Shown: positions 46,638 through 57,084 of the stretch, piece by piece | Layout: each line of letters begins with the position of its first letter | How positions within the stretch are numbered: position 1 is the first letter of the stretch | DNA from: Hyparrhenia diplandra | Taxonomy: Eukaryota > Streptophyta > Magnoliopsida > Poales > Poaceae | NCBI GenBank assembly: GCA_015847255.1 | Contig: JADLZK010012248.1 | Span: forward strand, 496,001 to 560,000 | DNA length: 64,000 nt | Direction: 5' to 3' | The notes under the pieces: generated by a model | Databases searched by the model: none | Told to the model about the DNA's origin: nothing | The model's input: the letters and a program-made list of their open reading frames with translations, nothing else | Translations under genes and position numbers: made by a program

Positions 46638-48880
46638 CGGTGGAGACGTCGTCGAGGCCCAGCCGACGTCGCCCGTCGGCGAGGAGGCTTGAGTTTTCTG
46701 CTTCGTCGGGCCAGCCGGGGGCGACGTCGCCGCCGCCGACCCACGCTCTTCGGACTCGGACACCGATGTCGAAGAGGCACCCGTCGAGCGTCTTCCTCAA
46801 GTTTGAGCGGGGTCTACCAGGGGCGGGGCCTCGACCCTCCGCATGGGACGATCCCTTTTTCCCACCGCCCGGTGATTCGACCCCACAAAGTGACAAGTAA
46901 GTAGCCATTGATATTTTCACTACTTGTTCATATGACATGTTGAAAATCGAATGGACTAACAATTGTCTTAATGGCTCGTGGCAGTATCCGGAAGATTGTA
47001 AGCGGAGGGGCAGTTCGCGCCATATCAATGGCATCCGAGCCTCCCTGATTAAATCGAACTACCCCGGCATGGTGAACGCCGGGCGGTGAGGGAGCCGCCC
47101 TATACGTGGGAGCACTTCGTGCGTGGAGGAGGGCGCCCTTGCGCGGCAAGATCAAGAGGGAGTTCGGGTGACTGTATGCAGGATTACTTCACGTTTTTTA
47201 AATATTATGTTTTTAAAATAATAGAATGATACATGTTGTCTCAGTATGCAGGATTACTTCACGCGGCGAGGGGGGCAAGAGGCGCTGGCCGCTAAAGTGC
47301 AGGACAAGGTCTGCCGAGAGCGACTCAAGGACCTGTACCATGAGGCATGCATGTGTCCAGTGCATCATCTCCTACAACGTTGACGTGTGCTTGGCAAGGT
47401 GGTGAGGAAGCAAGAAGCAAGAGAGATGATACTCTAGAGGGAGACCGACCTCACCAGGGACCAGTACATCCAGGTTCGTAGAACACATTTATTCTGATTC
47501 CTTCAATGAAAAATAAGTAGGCTTCCATTCATCCTCTGCTATGTTAAATATTAATTGATGTCATGCAGATGTGTCCGGGGTGGTGCAGCAAGTACAAGGA
47601 CTGCCGGGAGGCCATTGTGGACAAGTGGCTCTTGGAGGAGACGCACGAGACTAAGAGACTTCGGCGGGAGATGTCGCTTGGAGATGGAAGGGACGCCACA
47701 CCACCAAGGAGCCAGCCCCTCACAAAGTGTTTATGGATAGATGGGTACGATTTTTTGTTTTTTTTTTTATTCAAGCGCTCAATTCTCTTCACTTCTAACC
47801 ATCTACGTGTTCTCCTCGCAGTCCGCTTTGCATGAAGGCCACATATCAACGAGTTCGCGGGGTTCGCCTTGAGTCACAACGGCAAATCGGCCGGCGAAGG
47901 ACAACGTCTACGACGTGAGAACGGGCCCGGACGCATTACCAACGCCAGCGTCTACCCCAAGCTTACCCAAAGACACCGAGGCGACAAAGGGCGCTATGGG
48001 GGACGACTTCGATCCGGCCCACCGCGCCCTAGACAATGCACTTCGTGATGAGGTTGGGAGGAGGCAAAGACACAGCCGTAATCGATGGCCAACTGTGCGA
48101 TACGACCCGCCCTTGAAGTAGGTCTGAGCGAGATTCGCTCAAGGAGCACAACCTCCTCCGACATCCCCATAGCACCTCGGCCAGAAAGCTCCACGCGGAT
48201 GATGCAAGCATGTGTAATTACAGTTTCATTCGCCGCTCACCGGTTTTACACATGTGCGTTGCCTATGCATTGTTTCAACGTTACGGGTGTAATATTGCAG
48301 GCTGAATGGCGAGTTGGAGGCCAAGCAAAGTGCCCGGGCTAGAAGTTTGAGGCCAAGCGGCGGCCCACGCAGAGGCCCATCGGCGGGAGATGGAGGCATA
48401 CCCGGCAATACCGGGCGCGTTAGATCTAAAAGGGCGTGGCGGCCTTCTTCCGGGGCCTTCAAATCCCGGGTGTGATCCCGCCTCCGTTGCCTACCTCGCT
48501 ACCCGCCTCCACCCCCTGTTTCCGTTCTAATCTGTAGGGACTCCGATGAGTATATGTTGTTGTTTATTTCTTTGGCTTGTGCATGTATCCTGCAGGTACT
48601 AATGAGACGCCTCTCCTTTATGCAGCCACGTCGGGCGGGTTGAACCCGACTCCTCCGTGGCCCTTCTCCACCCCCATCCGGTTGGCCCGACTCCACGATT
48701 ACGCGTGGCAGGTGGCATTCCTCCCTCCCGGCGCGTAGCGCCCACACCGGGCTTCCACACGTCCCTCCTACACACCACGGGTGGGCGCACGCATCGGGCG
48801 CCGCAGCATGGGTGGTATCGGGACAAGGTGAGGGCCCCTCACACTCTTCACACCATGGAGGCGGCGGGTCGCGGCTTGTG
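46592..48880 (+). pseudogene. degraded Ptta/En/Spm-type plant transposase gene
   Basis: Several frame-broken pieces read in one direction resemble the plant Ptta/En/Spm transposase-associated family. A proline-rich exon (to 46896) ends at a GTAAGT donor. It is followed by a piece with DYFTRRGGQEALAAKVQDKV and ERLKDLYHEA (47250-47350). Next comes WCSKYKDCREAIVDKWLLEE (47579-47640). An ALDNALRDEVGRR segment lies at about 48025-48065. Stops and frameshifts separate them, so it is not functional. It probably belongs to the CACTA remnant ending at 49651. Family assignment is from memory of the W-C-x-K and DKW patterns. Confidence 0.5.
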
Positions 48881-49833
48881 AGTTGGTGGTGATTAGGTTC
48901 GACTTTATTTGTAATCGCGTGATGAATTTCTTTTGGATGTTGGACATCTTGCACCGTGATGGATTTCGTTTTGATGTTGGACATGTTAGATTTCGTTTGG
49001 ATGTTGGACATGTTGGATATGTGGACTATATGTGTGAATTTGTGATATATGTGGATTATATATATATGAATTTATGATGTATGTGCATTATATATGTGAA
49101 TTTGTGATATATGTGGATTATGTGTATATATGGATGTATTATGGTATATATATATATATATGTGTGTATTTGCAAGAAACAACAAAAACAGCAAAAAAAA
49201 AAAAAAAAAAAAAAGGCAAAGAATTTGGGAACCGGACGACTAAAATCCCAGCTTTGCGAGTGTGAGAAGGTGGCACTCATTAAAAGTGACCATTATTTTG
49301 CCGAGTGTTTTTATCCTAGCACTTTTCGGCAAAGATTATTTTTTAAAATGGCTTCTTTACCGAGCACCGACATGGCACTTTCGGAAAAAGATTTTTTTTT
49401 AAAAAAATACGAATCTTTACCGAGTGCCGTGTCAGCACTCGGCAAAGGGCTGTTCGGTTAACGTTCGCCGTTTTTCTTTACCGAAGTAATCGACACGGAC
49501 ATCTGGCACTCGGCAAAGATTTGTTTGCCGAGTAATTCTTTGCCGAGTGGGGCTTTTCGAGTGCGGCACTCGGCAATGGCTTTGTCGAAGTGTAATGATG
49601 CCTTTGCCTAGTGCATCCAGCACTCGGCAAAGCGGCTGATTCCCTGTAGTGAACCGTCAATGGATACTACAACCTCTTCATGGCGAGTGATCTGAGCTGA
49701 AACAAGAGCACTGTAGCCTCTGTAGGCAGAGCTCGCAGAAGCCACACCTGATCGTGTAGCATGCTCGCCTTATGACTGTGTCGACCGCGGCTGCTCATGG
49801 CTATATAATCGATGTCATTGGAACCACAAATAT

Positions 49834-50140
49834 GGTTATTTGCAGACCCCAAACTGAAGCAACAAAAGGACTAGGTTGGAAGTGATATTAGGTGTTTGGC
49901 TTTATTTCCATTAGTCCTGTGTCATAATTAGAACGTAGATGTGCAGTGAGTTTTTGTTGGCATAGGAGGCATCTGGAACATCTCCTCCTATATTGATTGA
50001 CAAGAGTTGGGAGATGGTTTAGCAGCCAGCCAACTTCATTGGGTTCAGCTGGTAAGATTCAGAGACAATTGACTGCCAAGCTAGCAGAACAGCAGCTGCT
50101 CATGCCCGTGCACTAATCCTGAGGTGGATAGGCAAGAGCT
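49834..50140 (+). ncRNA. candidate 21-PHAS lncRNA; miR2118-like site 49957-49978
   Basis: The site at 49957-49978 matches 19 of 22 positions (differences at 2, 5 and 18). TATATAA at 49802-49808 lies 155 nt upstream. Leader and tail are paralogous to 45840-46100. The tail is cut at about 50140 by A/T-run and transposon-like sequence. Confidence 0.65.
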
Positions 50141-51043
50141 TATCAACTAAATATATATTTTTTTAAAAAAAAAAAATGATTTCGGATGGAAAAATGACCT
50201 AAATAAAAGATGTAGATCTTGAAAAGTTATGAATATTTGTTGTTAACAACTTTTTCATTTGACTTTATTTGATGTTTTGGATGTGGGGTTTGAATGTCTA
50301 AATTTTGAAATTTGATTTTGTCAAACGACCTCGCATGGAAAAACTTTCTAAATAAGAATTATAGATGTCGAAAAGTTATGAAACTTTTGTAGTTGACCAC
50401 TTTTTTATTTGGAATCATTTAGTCATGCAAAAGCTATGTTTCAAATGTCTCAAATTTGAAATTCAAATTTCGTAAACAACCTTGGATGGAGAAACACCAT
50501 CAATGAAACTTCGTAGTTGACCACCTTTTGATTTAAACCCGTTTGGGGCCTCAAATACTCATCTTTACAAATTTCATACGAGATAATAGTAAGGGTATGT
50601 GCGAGACTAAAGACGAACCACTTGCGTGTATATTTTGTGTAAAAAAAATTTGTGACATGTGACACTTTGTGAGGCACTTCAGCCTCATAATGCACAAGAT
50701 GCACGAAGAGTACATGCCATGATGCCCTTCGGATCCAAGGCATTGAAGACCTCACAGATTATGTACTCGGCAAAGACAAAAAAAATGCCGAATGTGAAGT
50801 GACGGCGGCGGTTAAGTTTGACGGCGGAGACTTTGCCTGGGTGCCGATGTTAGGCACTCGATAAAGTGCCGAGTGACGGCTCTCGACACTCAGCAAAGTG
50901 GTGGGCCATTGCCGAGTGCCAACGCTTTTGCCGTGTGTTGTGCATTGACATTCGGCATATCTTTTTCTTTGCCGACTGCTCAATAAATAGCACTCAACAA
51001 AGAAGGTAACACTCAGCAAAGCCCCCATTTCCGGTTATGTCTC
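50141..51043. mobile_element. CACTA-derived fragment
   Basis: Repeated GAAAAGTTATGAA / TAGATGTCGAAAAG sequence (50200-50520) and ACTCGGCAAAG / CACTCAGCAAAG subterminal repeats (50763-51025) are typical of grass CACTA interiors and ends. The terminus near 51040 (CCATTTCCGGTTATG) looks like a mutated CCGGTAGTG end. No coding capacity. Confidence 0.5.
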
Positions 51044-51349
51044 TATGCTTTTGTAATCCAGCAGGCTATAATTGAGTTGACACAGTCCAATACATATCAT
51101 CTAAATCGGTCCCCAAACGTCTATCTCCTCACACACAAAATCAAATCTCTATATAATAATTCTAGGGGCTAGGAGTGTGTGGTCACTAAATTAAAAGTGC
51201 ATGGGTGTGGTATAATTCTATAGTCCATGATCTGACCTTAGTCCATCAATGGGTTATCAATGGAGAGCAATTATAAGTAGACAAGCAATGCACCCCACTA
51301 GCAACGAACATCCCATTATATAATTAAGACTCGATGAAGCACAACTCCT

Positions 51350-51870
51350 CTCTTATTGGTCGTCTTCCGAAGCTCCTTAAATCCTGTAACCTTTGAAGTC
51401 TTTACCATACCTTAGCAGTTCAAAGCAGAGAAACATAGCAAGTAGTCGGTAGAGAATGAGAGGTCAAGGAATGGTTAGGAAAAATGATATTTGGAGAGAT
51501 GCAGGCAGGAAACAGACACACAGTGTTCTAGGATTAGGAGGCATGTGGAACAAGCTGTACTGGAAGATCTATGCAGCAGAAAGCTCTTCTCGTCCACGAG
51601 GAGCTGGCTTACCATGGCACTGGAGCAAACTCTCAAACAAGTTGATCTCTTTTTCACTAAGATCTTCATTGGTGCGCAATCCAATTGCATACCACCAGTG
51701 ATAAACCCAAAAAATATGTGATATTCACTGGACCAGCAGCACCTCCTCAAGTAAAGGCTTTCACGGCGGGTCGCCCAAACAAAAAAAGATACTCAGGTGA
51801 AATAATTTTGTTTTGCCTTGACTGGTGCGAGAGGAAGTTTTTTAATCTGTCTGTTCAGATGGGTGAATGA
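51350..51870 (+). ncRNA. candidate 21-PHAS lncRNA; miR2118-like site 51529-51550
   Basis: The site at 51529-51550 matches 19 of 22 positions (differences at 6, 17 and 18). TATATAA at 51317-51323 lies 212 nt upstream in CATCCCATTATATAATTAAG. The leader has the family-1 blocks GGAATGGTTAGGAAAAATGA and TTGGAGAGATGCAGGCAGGA. Frames across the site (81 and 76 aa) are not conserved among paralogs. Confidence 0.65.
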
Positions 51871-53099
51871 TGACTACTGATTTTGATGTCTTTCGAAGAG
51901 TGTTCAATTCTGCAATACCATCCTCATTCACAGATAACTATGTGTGAACAAATTGATTAGTACTAGGGGACCAATGTGTAAGTGAGCAAAGACAGAAGCC
52001 ATGGGATAAATTCATCCACTTGATTGAAATCACCATGGTGGTTTCACTCAACACATAGCAACAAAATGGAATATGTACAATGTTGAAATTTGTGCTTGAT
52101 CCCCATGATTTGTCATTTATGTGTCCATGTATAAATTAAATACTAGTATAGAGAACATAACTTTTATGGTCTATTTTATTTTGCTGTCTATACTTTGCCC
52201 TGCAGAAGACCAATGGTACTTTTATACACATTCGTGGTTACGCTGACATTCCAAGGCATGAGTATGAGCCACTGAATTATCACTACCAAAAATAATTTTA
52301 GGAGACAATATCTCTGATGAATAAAAAAGAGGACGAGCAAATCTAGAGACTGCCTCAGTCATTCAACCTCTGCACAAATACCCACCTCAAAAATCATGTA
52401 CACAAGTAAAAGCGCCCTAAGGCAACAACTTTTAAATCACACAGAAAAGGCAAAACTTCTGAAATTCATCAATTAATAGAGGCTGTCACCTTTGGATGCC
52501 CATCTGATGGCCATTCTAAGTGTGTGTCTTTCCAAATCGATATTTAGATGCGGGCATCATATTGTCCATCTATATTAATTTGCATTAATTTGAAAGGATT
52601 GAGATGTCACCTAGAGAGGTCTGGTCAGGCATTCATGAAAAACACAAAACTTGTCACAATGTAATTAAGGATCGGAACTTCCTGTCTAGACTAGAAATTC
52701 TGCACAGGATAATGGAAAATCACAGATCAACAAAAGATTACATCTATTTGAATGATTCTATAGTGAAGGGTTGCTAGACAAAGTAGTGAAAAGATTGCAC
52801 CCAAAACCTACAACGAAAAACACATGAGCAAGTAGATTGAGGCAAATTGCCCAAATGGGAATAAATACAACAAGAACACAAGAACAAGCAAAAAAAGTTT
52901 ATCTGGGAATTATCAAACACACAAAAAAAAATTGACTTGAGACAGCTACAAAATTTATCTTCATCCAACCAAATAAATATGTAAAAGTTTAAATTTTTGT
53001 GCGACGAAATTTTTATAAAGATGTTGACTTATTTAGGCCCACATCTAAAAAAATCATTTACAAAGTCAGGTCACGGCCATTAAGCCAGTTGATTATTTT
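51871..53099. other. spacer, no gene recognised
   Basis: AT-rich sequence containing a diverged relative of the copy A-D promoter block (TGAAATCACCATGGTGGTTT, about 52029) but no trigger site. It ends with the upstream module TCACGGCCATTAAGCCAGTT (53071). Confidence 0.4.
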
Positions 53100-53121
53100 C
53101 AAGATATGGAAGCTCTTTTTA

Positions 53122-53308
53122 CTTTTTTTTGAAAACGCAGGAGAGCTGCGTTTCTTTGTATTATAGAAAGAGAAAAGGGGGGTCCCCAACAGGATCCTCA
53201 CTCATACGGGGACCAAATATGAGTGAGGCGATTACACAAGCTCAAGAATAAAACACATAAAAACAATCACCATACGACCTTAACTAGAAGGACCTAGTCT
53301 GAACAACC
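53122..53308 (-). mobile_element. short LINE/SINE-type retroposon, 22-bp TSD
   Basis: The 187-bp insert opens with CTTTTTTTT (poly(A) on the minus strand) and GAAAACGCAGGAGAGCTGCG. It is flanked by a perfect 22-bp duplication (CAAGATATGGAAGCTCTTTT...) at 53100-53121 and 53309-53330. It is non-coding: either a 5'-truncated LINE 3' end or a SINE. It lies inside the conserved module upstream of the 53704 locus. Confidence 0.85.
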
Positions 53309-53446
53309 CAAGATATGGAAGCTCTTTTTAACAGCCTACTACATATAACCTAACCTGTGGTGGATGGGCTACTACTGGCGGCGAATCCTTTTGCCCTACC
53401 CATCAATCTTCCATTATATAAGTGCAGAAGTAGTGCAGCCGACCTA

Positions 53447-54250
53447 CGATGACTAACATCCCATTGTTTAGGAAATGAAAATGATTCACATCTCACTTGC
53501 AGTCTTGTTCCTGTAGCCTCCTCTAGGTAATCTTACAAGCAATTCTCTACTCGTACCTTTGAAAAGCTAATTGTCAGCAGCTCAAAACCGAAGAAAAATA
53601 AGTCGTTGGTGGACATATATAGAGAGATGTACAGGTAGAGAGGAATGGTTGGGAAACTAATATCCAGAGAGATGCAGATGGTACAGCAGATACATCAGTG
53701 TTTTGCGATTAGGAGGCATCTGGAGCAACATCACAAGCATTTCTTGAGGAGACAGCAAGAAAATCTGGACTGTGGAACTGGGTATATGCACGCATCAAGA
53801 AGCAAGGTGACCATACCAGACTCTGGTTGGAAATAGTCAGGCTGGCTTTGCTGTTGGTCATGTGAAAAAGCTGAACCCGGCTAGGCCAGGTTTTGCATGC
53901 TAGCTATGTCAGTTTTGCCCAGTTCAAATAGAAAACTAGGAAATATATGGATTTGAATATGGATTCATTTCAAGTCGGATAAGAACAACTTCTCTGTGTG
54001 TGTGTGTGTGTCCCCCATCGGGGCGCAAGTCAATCTGCAGCTATGGGTCTCCACATGTCCTCTTTACCTAAAATGTTAATACTAGTTTTGTTCGAAAGGT
54101 GATGATCAGTGTAGAACCATAGACGCAGCAATTTGCATCCTTACAAAACTACTCATTTGTTCTTATTGAGGTCATGTCAAGCTTGCTATTCCAGTCTTCA
54201 CAACCAAAGTATGATGTTCAGAGAGCCGCAATCATAAGACTCTGTTCCAT
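53447..54250 (+). ncRNA. candidate 21-PHAS lncRNA; miR2118-like site 53704-53725
   Basis: The site at 53704-53725 matches 17 of 22 positions, with a perfect GATTAGGAGGCATC core apart from position 6. TATATAA at 53415-53421 lies 289 nt upstream, the longest spacing. The leader is the most complete family-1 copy: CCCATTGTTTAGGAAATGAA, CTAATTGTCAGCAGCTCAAA, AAGTCGTTGGTGGACATATA, GGAATGGTTGGGAAACTAAT. The end is nominal. Confidence 0.6.
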
Positions 54251-54790
54251 GTGGTCGTGGAATTCACAGTATTTATTACTATATGCATAGTTCACACATA
54301 TATAGCGTGAAGCAGAATAAATTACTTGTTCTCTAAAAAAAATAAATTTACTCAGCAGCATTTTTCTCTTTCTCCACAATATTCAGTGTTAGCTTTTTTG
54401 GACTTGCATCTTTGCTAGCTGCACAATCTGATCAAGCATTGCAATATTTTCATATCCCTGAGACCTCTGTTAACACGCCCATTTTACATTAGGCATCTAT
54501 TCATTTTTTTGTTAAATCTGAGAAGCCACATGTTAGGGATGTCAGTAGAGCAGTTTTCAAAGATAGATCGTGTCCATTAGTCCCTTAATCATTTTTAGAT
54601 ATGGTTAATCATTTTAACAGCTTCTAAAAATAAAATTAGTGTCCTCTAAAATCGTATATGTAATAATATAATCTGGCGGATGACATGGCGACGCTGGCTG
54701 CTAGCATCTAATTTATTTCCTCCACCCAACAATATATCTCCCATTTTTTGTTGTAAGTTCTGCAGTAGGTGAAAACGATGAAATGATGTA
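54251..54790. other. spacer with conserved upstream module
   Basis: No gene. The block GATCGTGTCCATTAGTCCCT with ATTTTTAGATATGGTTAATC (54565-54607) is the fourth recognisable copy of the module seen at 7045, 10520 and 53071. Confidence 0.45.
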
Positions 54791-54819
54791 TATAGGATAA
54801 ATATAAGTGCAAAGCAGTG

Positions 54820-55318
54820 CGGCAGATCTACGACCAACCTCACCTGGTATTATTTAAAGCTTGACAAAAAAATAAAAAAGACTTGTCTTTTATTGGTAGT
54901 CCTCTTTCTTCAATCTGTTATCATCTGACAAGCAAGTGTCTACTCTTATTTATTTTCAAATAGCTACCTAGCAGCCCCAAAAACTAACTAAAAAAACAGT
55001 GAGTCGTCGGTGGACGGAGAAAGAGTACAATGCACCTGGAGAGAGTTGAAGACTGGACACATATTGTTTTAGGATATATTAGGAGGTATCTGAAGGAAGA
55101 ACACCAGCAGGGCTACACAAAAGCTTATCAAGCTCCCAGATCCATCCGTGTGCTTCTGCCTAGTGTTGATTGATGGACGGAGCCAATGAACGACATACTA
55201 ACAGACTCCTCCAGGGACAGGATGTCAGTCTAGTGAGATCTCGGATGCTTGTCACATAATGTTATGCCTGGATGAGTGTCTCTGCACAACCGCGTTCTCT
55301 TCAGATTAGTTCTTGACT
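54820..55318 (+). ncRNA. truncated relic PHAS unit; degenerate site 55075-55096
   Basis: The family-1 leader is clear (CAGTGAGTCGTCGGTGGACG, TATTGTTTTAGGATATATTA), but the site itself matches only 13 of 22 positions despite an intact TTAGGAGG-TATCTG core. A short ATATAT insertion appears to have split it. The tail (GGAGCCAATGAACGACATAC to TCAGATTAGTTCTTGAC) matches 39372-39512. It is cut at about 55318 by LTR sequence. Confidence 0.4.
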
Positions 55319-57084
55319 AGGCAATGGCCGGCGGTGAGCGGTCTAGGCGGGCGCTCCCGGCTCTACGAGGTCGACTCGGGGGCAGTGCGGTGGCGCGCTA
55401 AGCGGGCGTGCTGTGGTGGGGCGGCAGAGCACGGCGCGGGCGGTATGGCATGGCGCGCAGCGACGACGCGGCGGTGGGCGAGGCGGTGTGCGCGCTGGTG
55501 GCTGGAGCGGTGCGGCACTGTGGCAAGGTGGAGCGGCTAGGTGGTCGCGGCGCAGCGGTAGCGGCAGGGCGAGGCGCAGTAAGGGCGGCGGCATGGTGGA
55601 CGCGGGGGGGTGCGGTGGACGCAGCACGGGCGGCGTGCAGGGCAGCAAGGGGACGGAGCACCAGCGTGGCAACCGGCGCTGGGCGGCGGGCGAAGGGCGA
55701 GCACGCGGCGACCGTTGCCGTTTTCGCCCTCGACGCAGCGCCCGGAGGGGCTGGCGGCGACGAAGAAAAGATGGTCGGGCGGCGGCATCGAAGGGAGGCA
55801 GGGCGCCGCGGCACCCATGCAGGCCAGGCCTCGGTCGCCCCGGCGCTTGAGCTCGGCTTGGTGCCTCGGCAGCCCGGGTGGGTATTTATAGCCGCGGCGG
55901 CCCTCCGCCAATCGGAGATATTTTCCGGCAGGCAGCCGGACGCAGCGGCATGGTCCACGCGAGCGCTGCCTAGGGCGACCCAGTGACGCGATCGATCGGG
56001 CGGAGCAGCGCGATGCGAGCTGGCATCCACGAAAGTGCCGGCGGATGGCGACGGACTCATCGGGCGGAGCAACTGGGGCAGGTGCCGCCGTCAACGGCAA
56101 CAGGATGGTTGGTCGGGCGGAATCTCCGCGAATATCCATCCGATCCTCGCGCGTCCGAGCCTACCAGGTCGAGCCGCAGCGAGGTGATGGGACGCGGTTG
56201 TGGCAGGGCTCCATTGATGGCGGCCGGGCGGCGAAGCTGGTGTTGACCGGGTACAGTATCGCGGCGGCTCGACTCGACGGCAAGACGGCGCGGTGATAGC
56301 CTGGGCGTGGTGGTGTAGCGTGGACCGAGCAGCACAGCGACGACATTGTCCTGGTCGGACGCGGGGTGTACGCGGAGAAGATATTTTCTCCGGTGCTGTT
56401 CGTGTGTGTGGGATGAGGAGGATGGAGATGGGAGGGAGCCGACGGGTGGGCCCGTCTCAGAAGAGAGAAGGAAAGAGGAGGGAAATGTTGGGCTGCTGTT
56501 GTTGCTGCATTCGGGCCACGGCTGGGCTCAAGTTAGGCTAGGAAGGAGGGGAGGGAGAAAATTGGCCCGAGTGCCATTACTTTTTATTCTTTTCCATTTT
56601 CCATTTCTATTTGTTTTTGTAATATTTGTATATATATACACACACATACTTGTAAATTATGTAGGTGTGCATATGTATACATGTGGCCATACTTTTTGTA
56701 TATTTATATACATGTTTTGGAATACACGCTGTTCACATATGTATTTAACCGCGTTCACGAATCTATGTGTATCCAATTATGTCATTTGTATATAAATACA
56801 CGAGATGGCTCTTTTATTTCCCAGAGAAAATTAAGAATCATTTCTCATGCAACATACTTCCATAATAAAAAATCTAGAACTTACCTTGCATCCTTTTGCG
56901 ACCATAAAAAGCTCGACAAGCAACAAGCAAGATTTCCTATTTTCTATATGATGAGAGTTTGAATGCATGTTTTTCGAAAATGGGGTTTCGGGTTTGGCGG
57001 AAAATAAATCAAGTTTTAGTTGTTATTAGAAAAAGTTCAAATTTTTAGTGAATTTTAAAATGATGCAAAAACACGGGTGTTACA
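55319..57084 (-). mobile_element. 3' LTR (truncated) of a gypsy-like element
   Basis: Read on the minus strand, the LTR starts at 57084 with TGTAACACCCGTG, directly after a purine-rich tract (complement of 57085-57099). It aligns with the right-hand LTR over 55319-56700 versus about 62611-63995. It stops at 55319, so roughly the last 2.1 kb of this LTR are missing. Numerous small indels separate the two LTRs, so the insertion is not young. Alanine/arginine-rich frames here are not genes. Confidence 0.75.

Larger units (their letters stand above)
46440..49651 (+). mobile_element. CACTA remnant carrying the transposase pseudogene
   Basis: The right terminus is CCCTGTAGTG ending at 49651, complement of CACTACAGGG. 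Subterminal repeats of the CACTCGGCAAAG / CTTTGCCGAGTG type lie at 49290-49640. No left terminus is found; the left limit is set where similarity to PHAS tail sequence stops. The element appears to divide one PHAS unit (45755-46440 and 49652-49775). Confidence 0.6.

Noticed and set aside
4273..53836. Apparent conserved peptide (RRHLEQ / RRYLDQ / WRHLE) in many short frames
   Set aside because: The similarity comes from the miR2118 target nucleotides. The frames differ in length and sequence on both sides of the motif, and stop positions are not conserved.
1054..55096. miR2118 sites as part of NB-LRR resistance genes (the P-loop target known in many plants)
   Set aside because: No P-loop, NB-ARC or leucine-rich repeat coding sequence surrounds any site; the sites sit in TATA-driven non-coding leaders.
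55343..56139. Frames of about 150-224 aa in the LTR (55343-56139) and the 292-aa frame at 62368-63246
   Set aside because: They are alanine/proline/arginine-rich, occur on both strands of GC-rich LTR sequence and are disrupted by indels between the two LTR copies.
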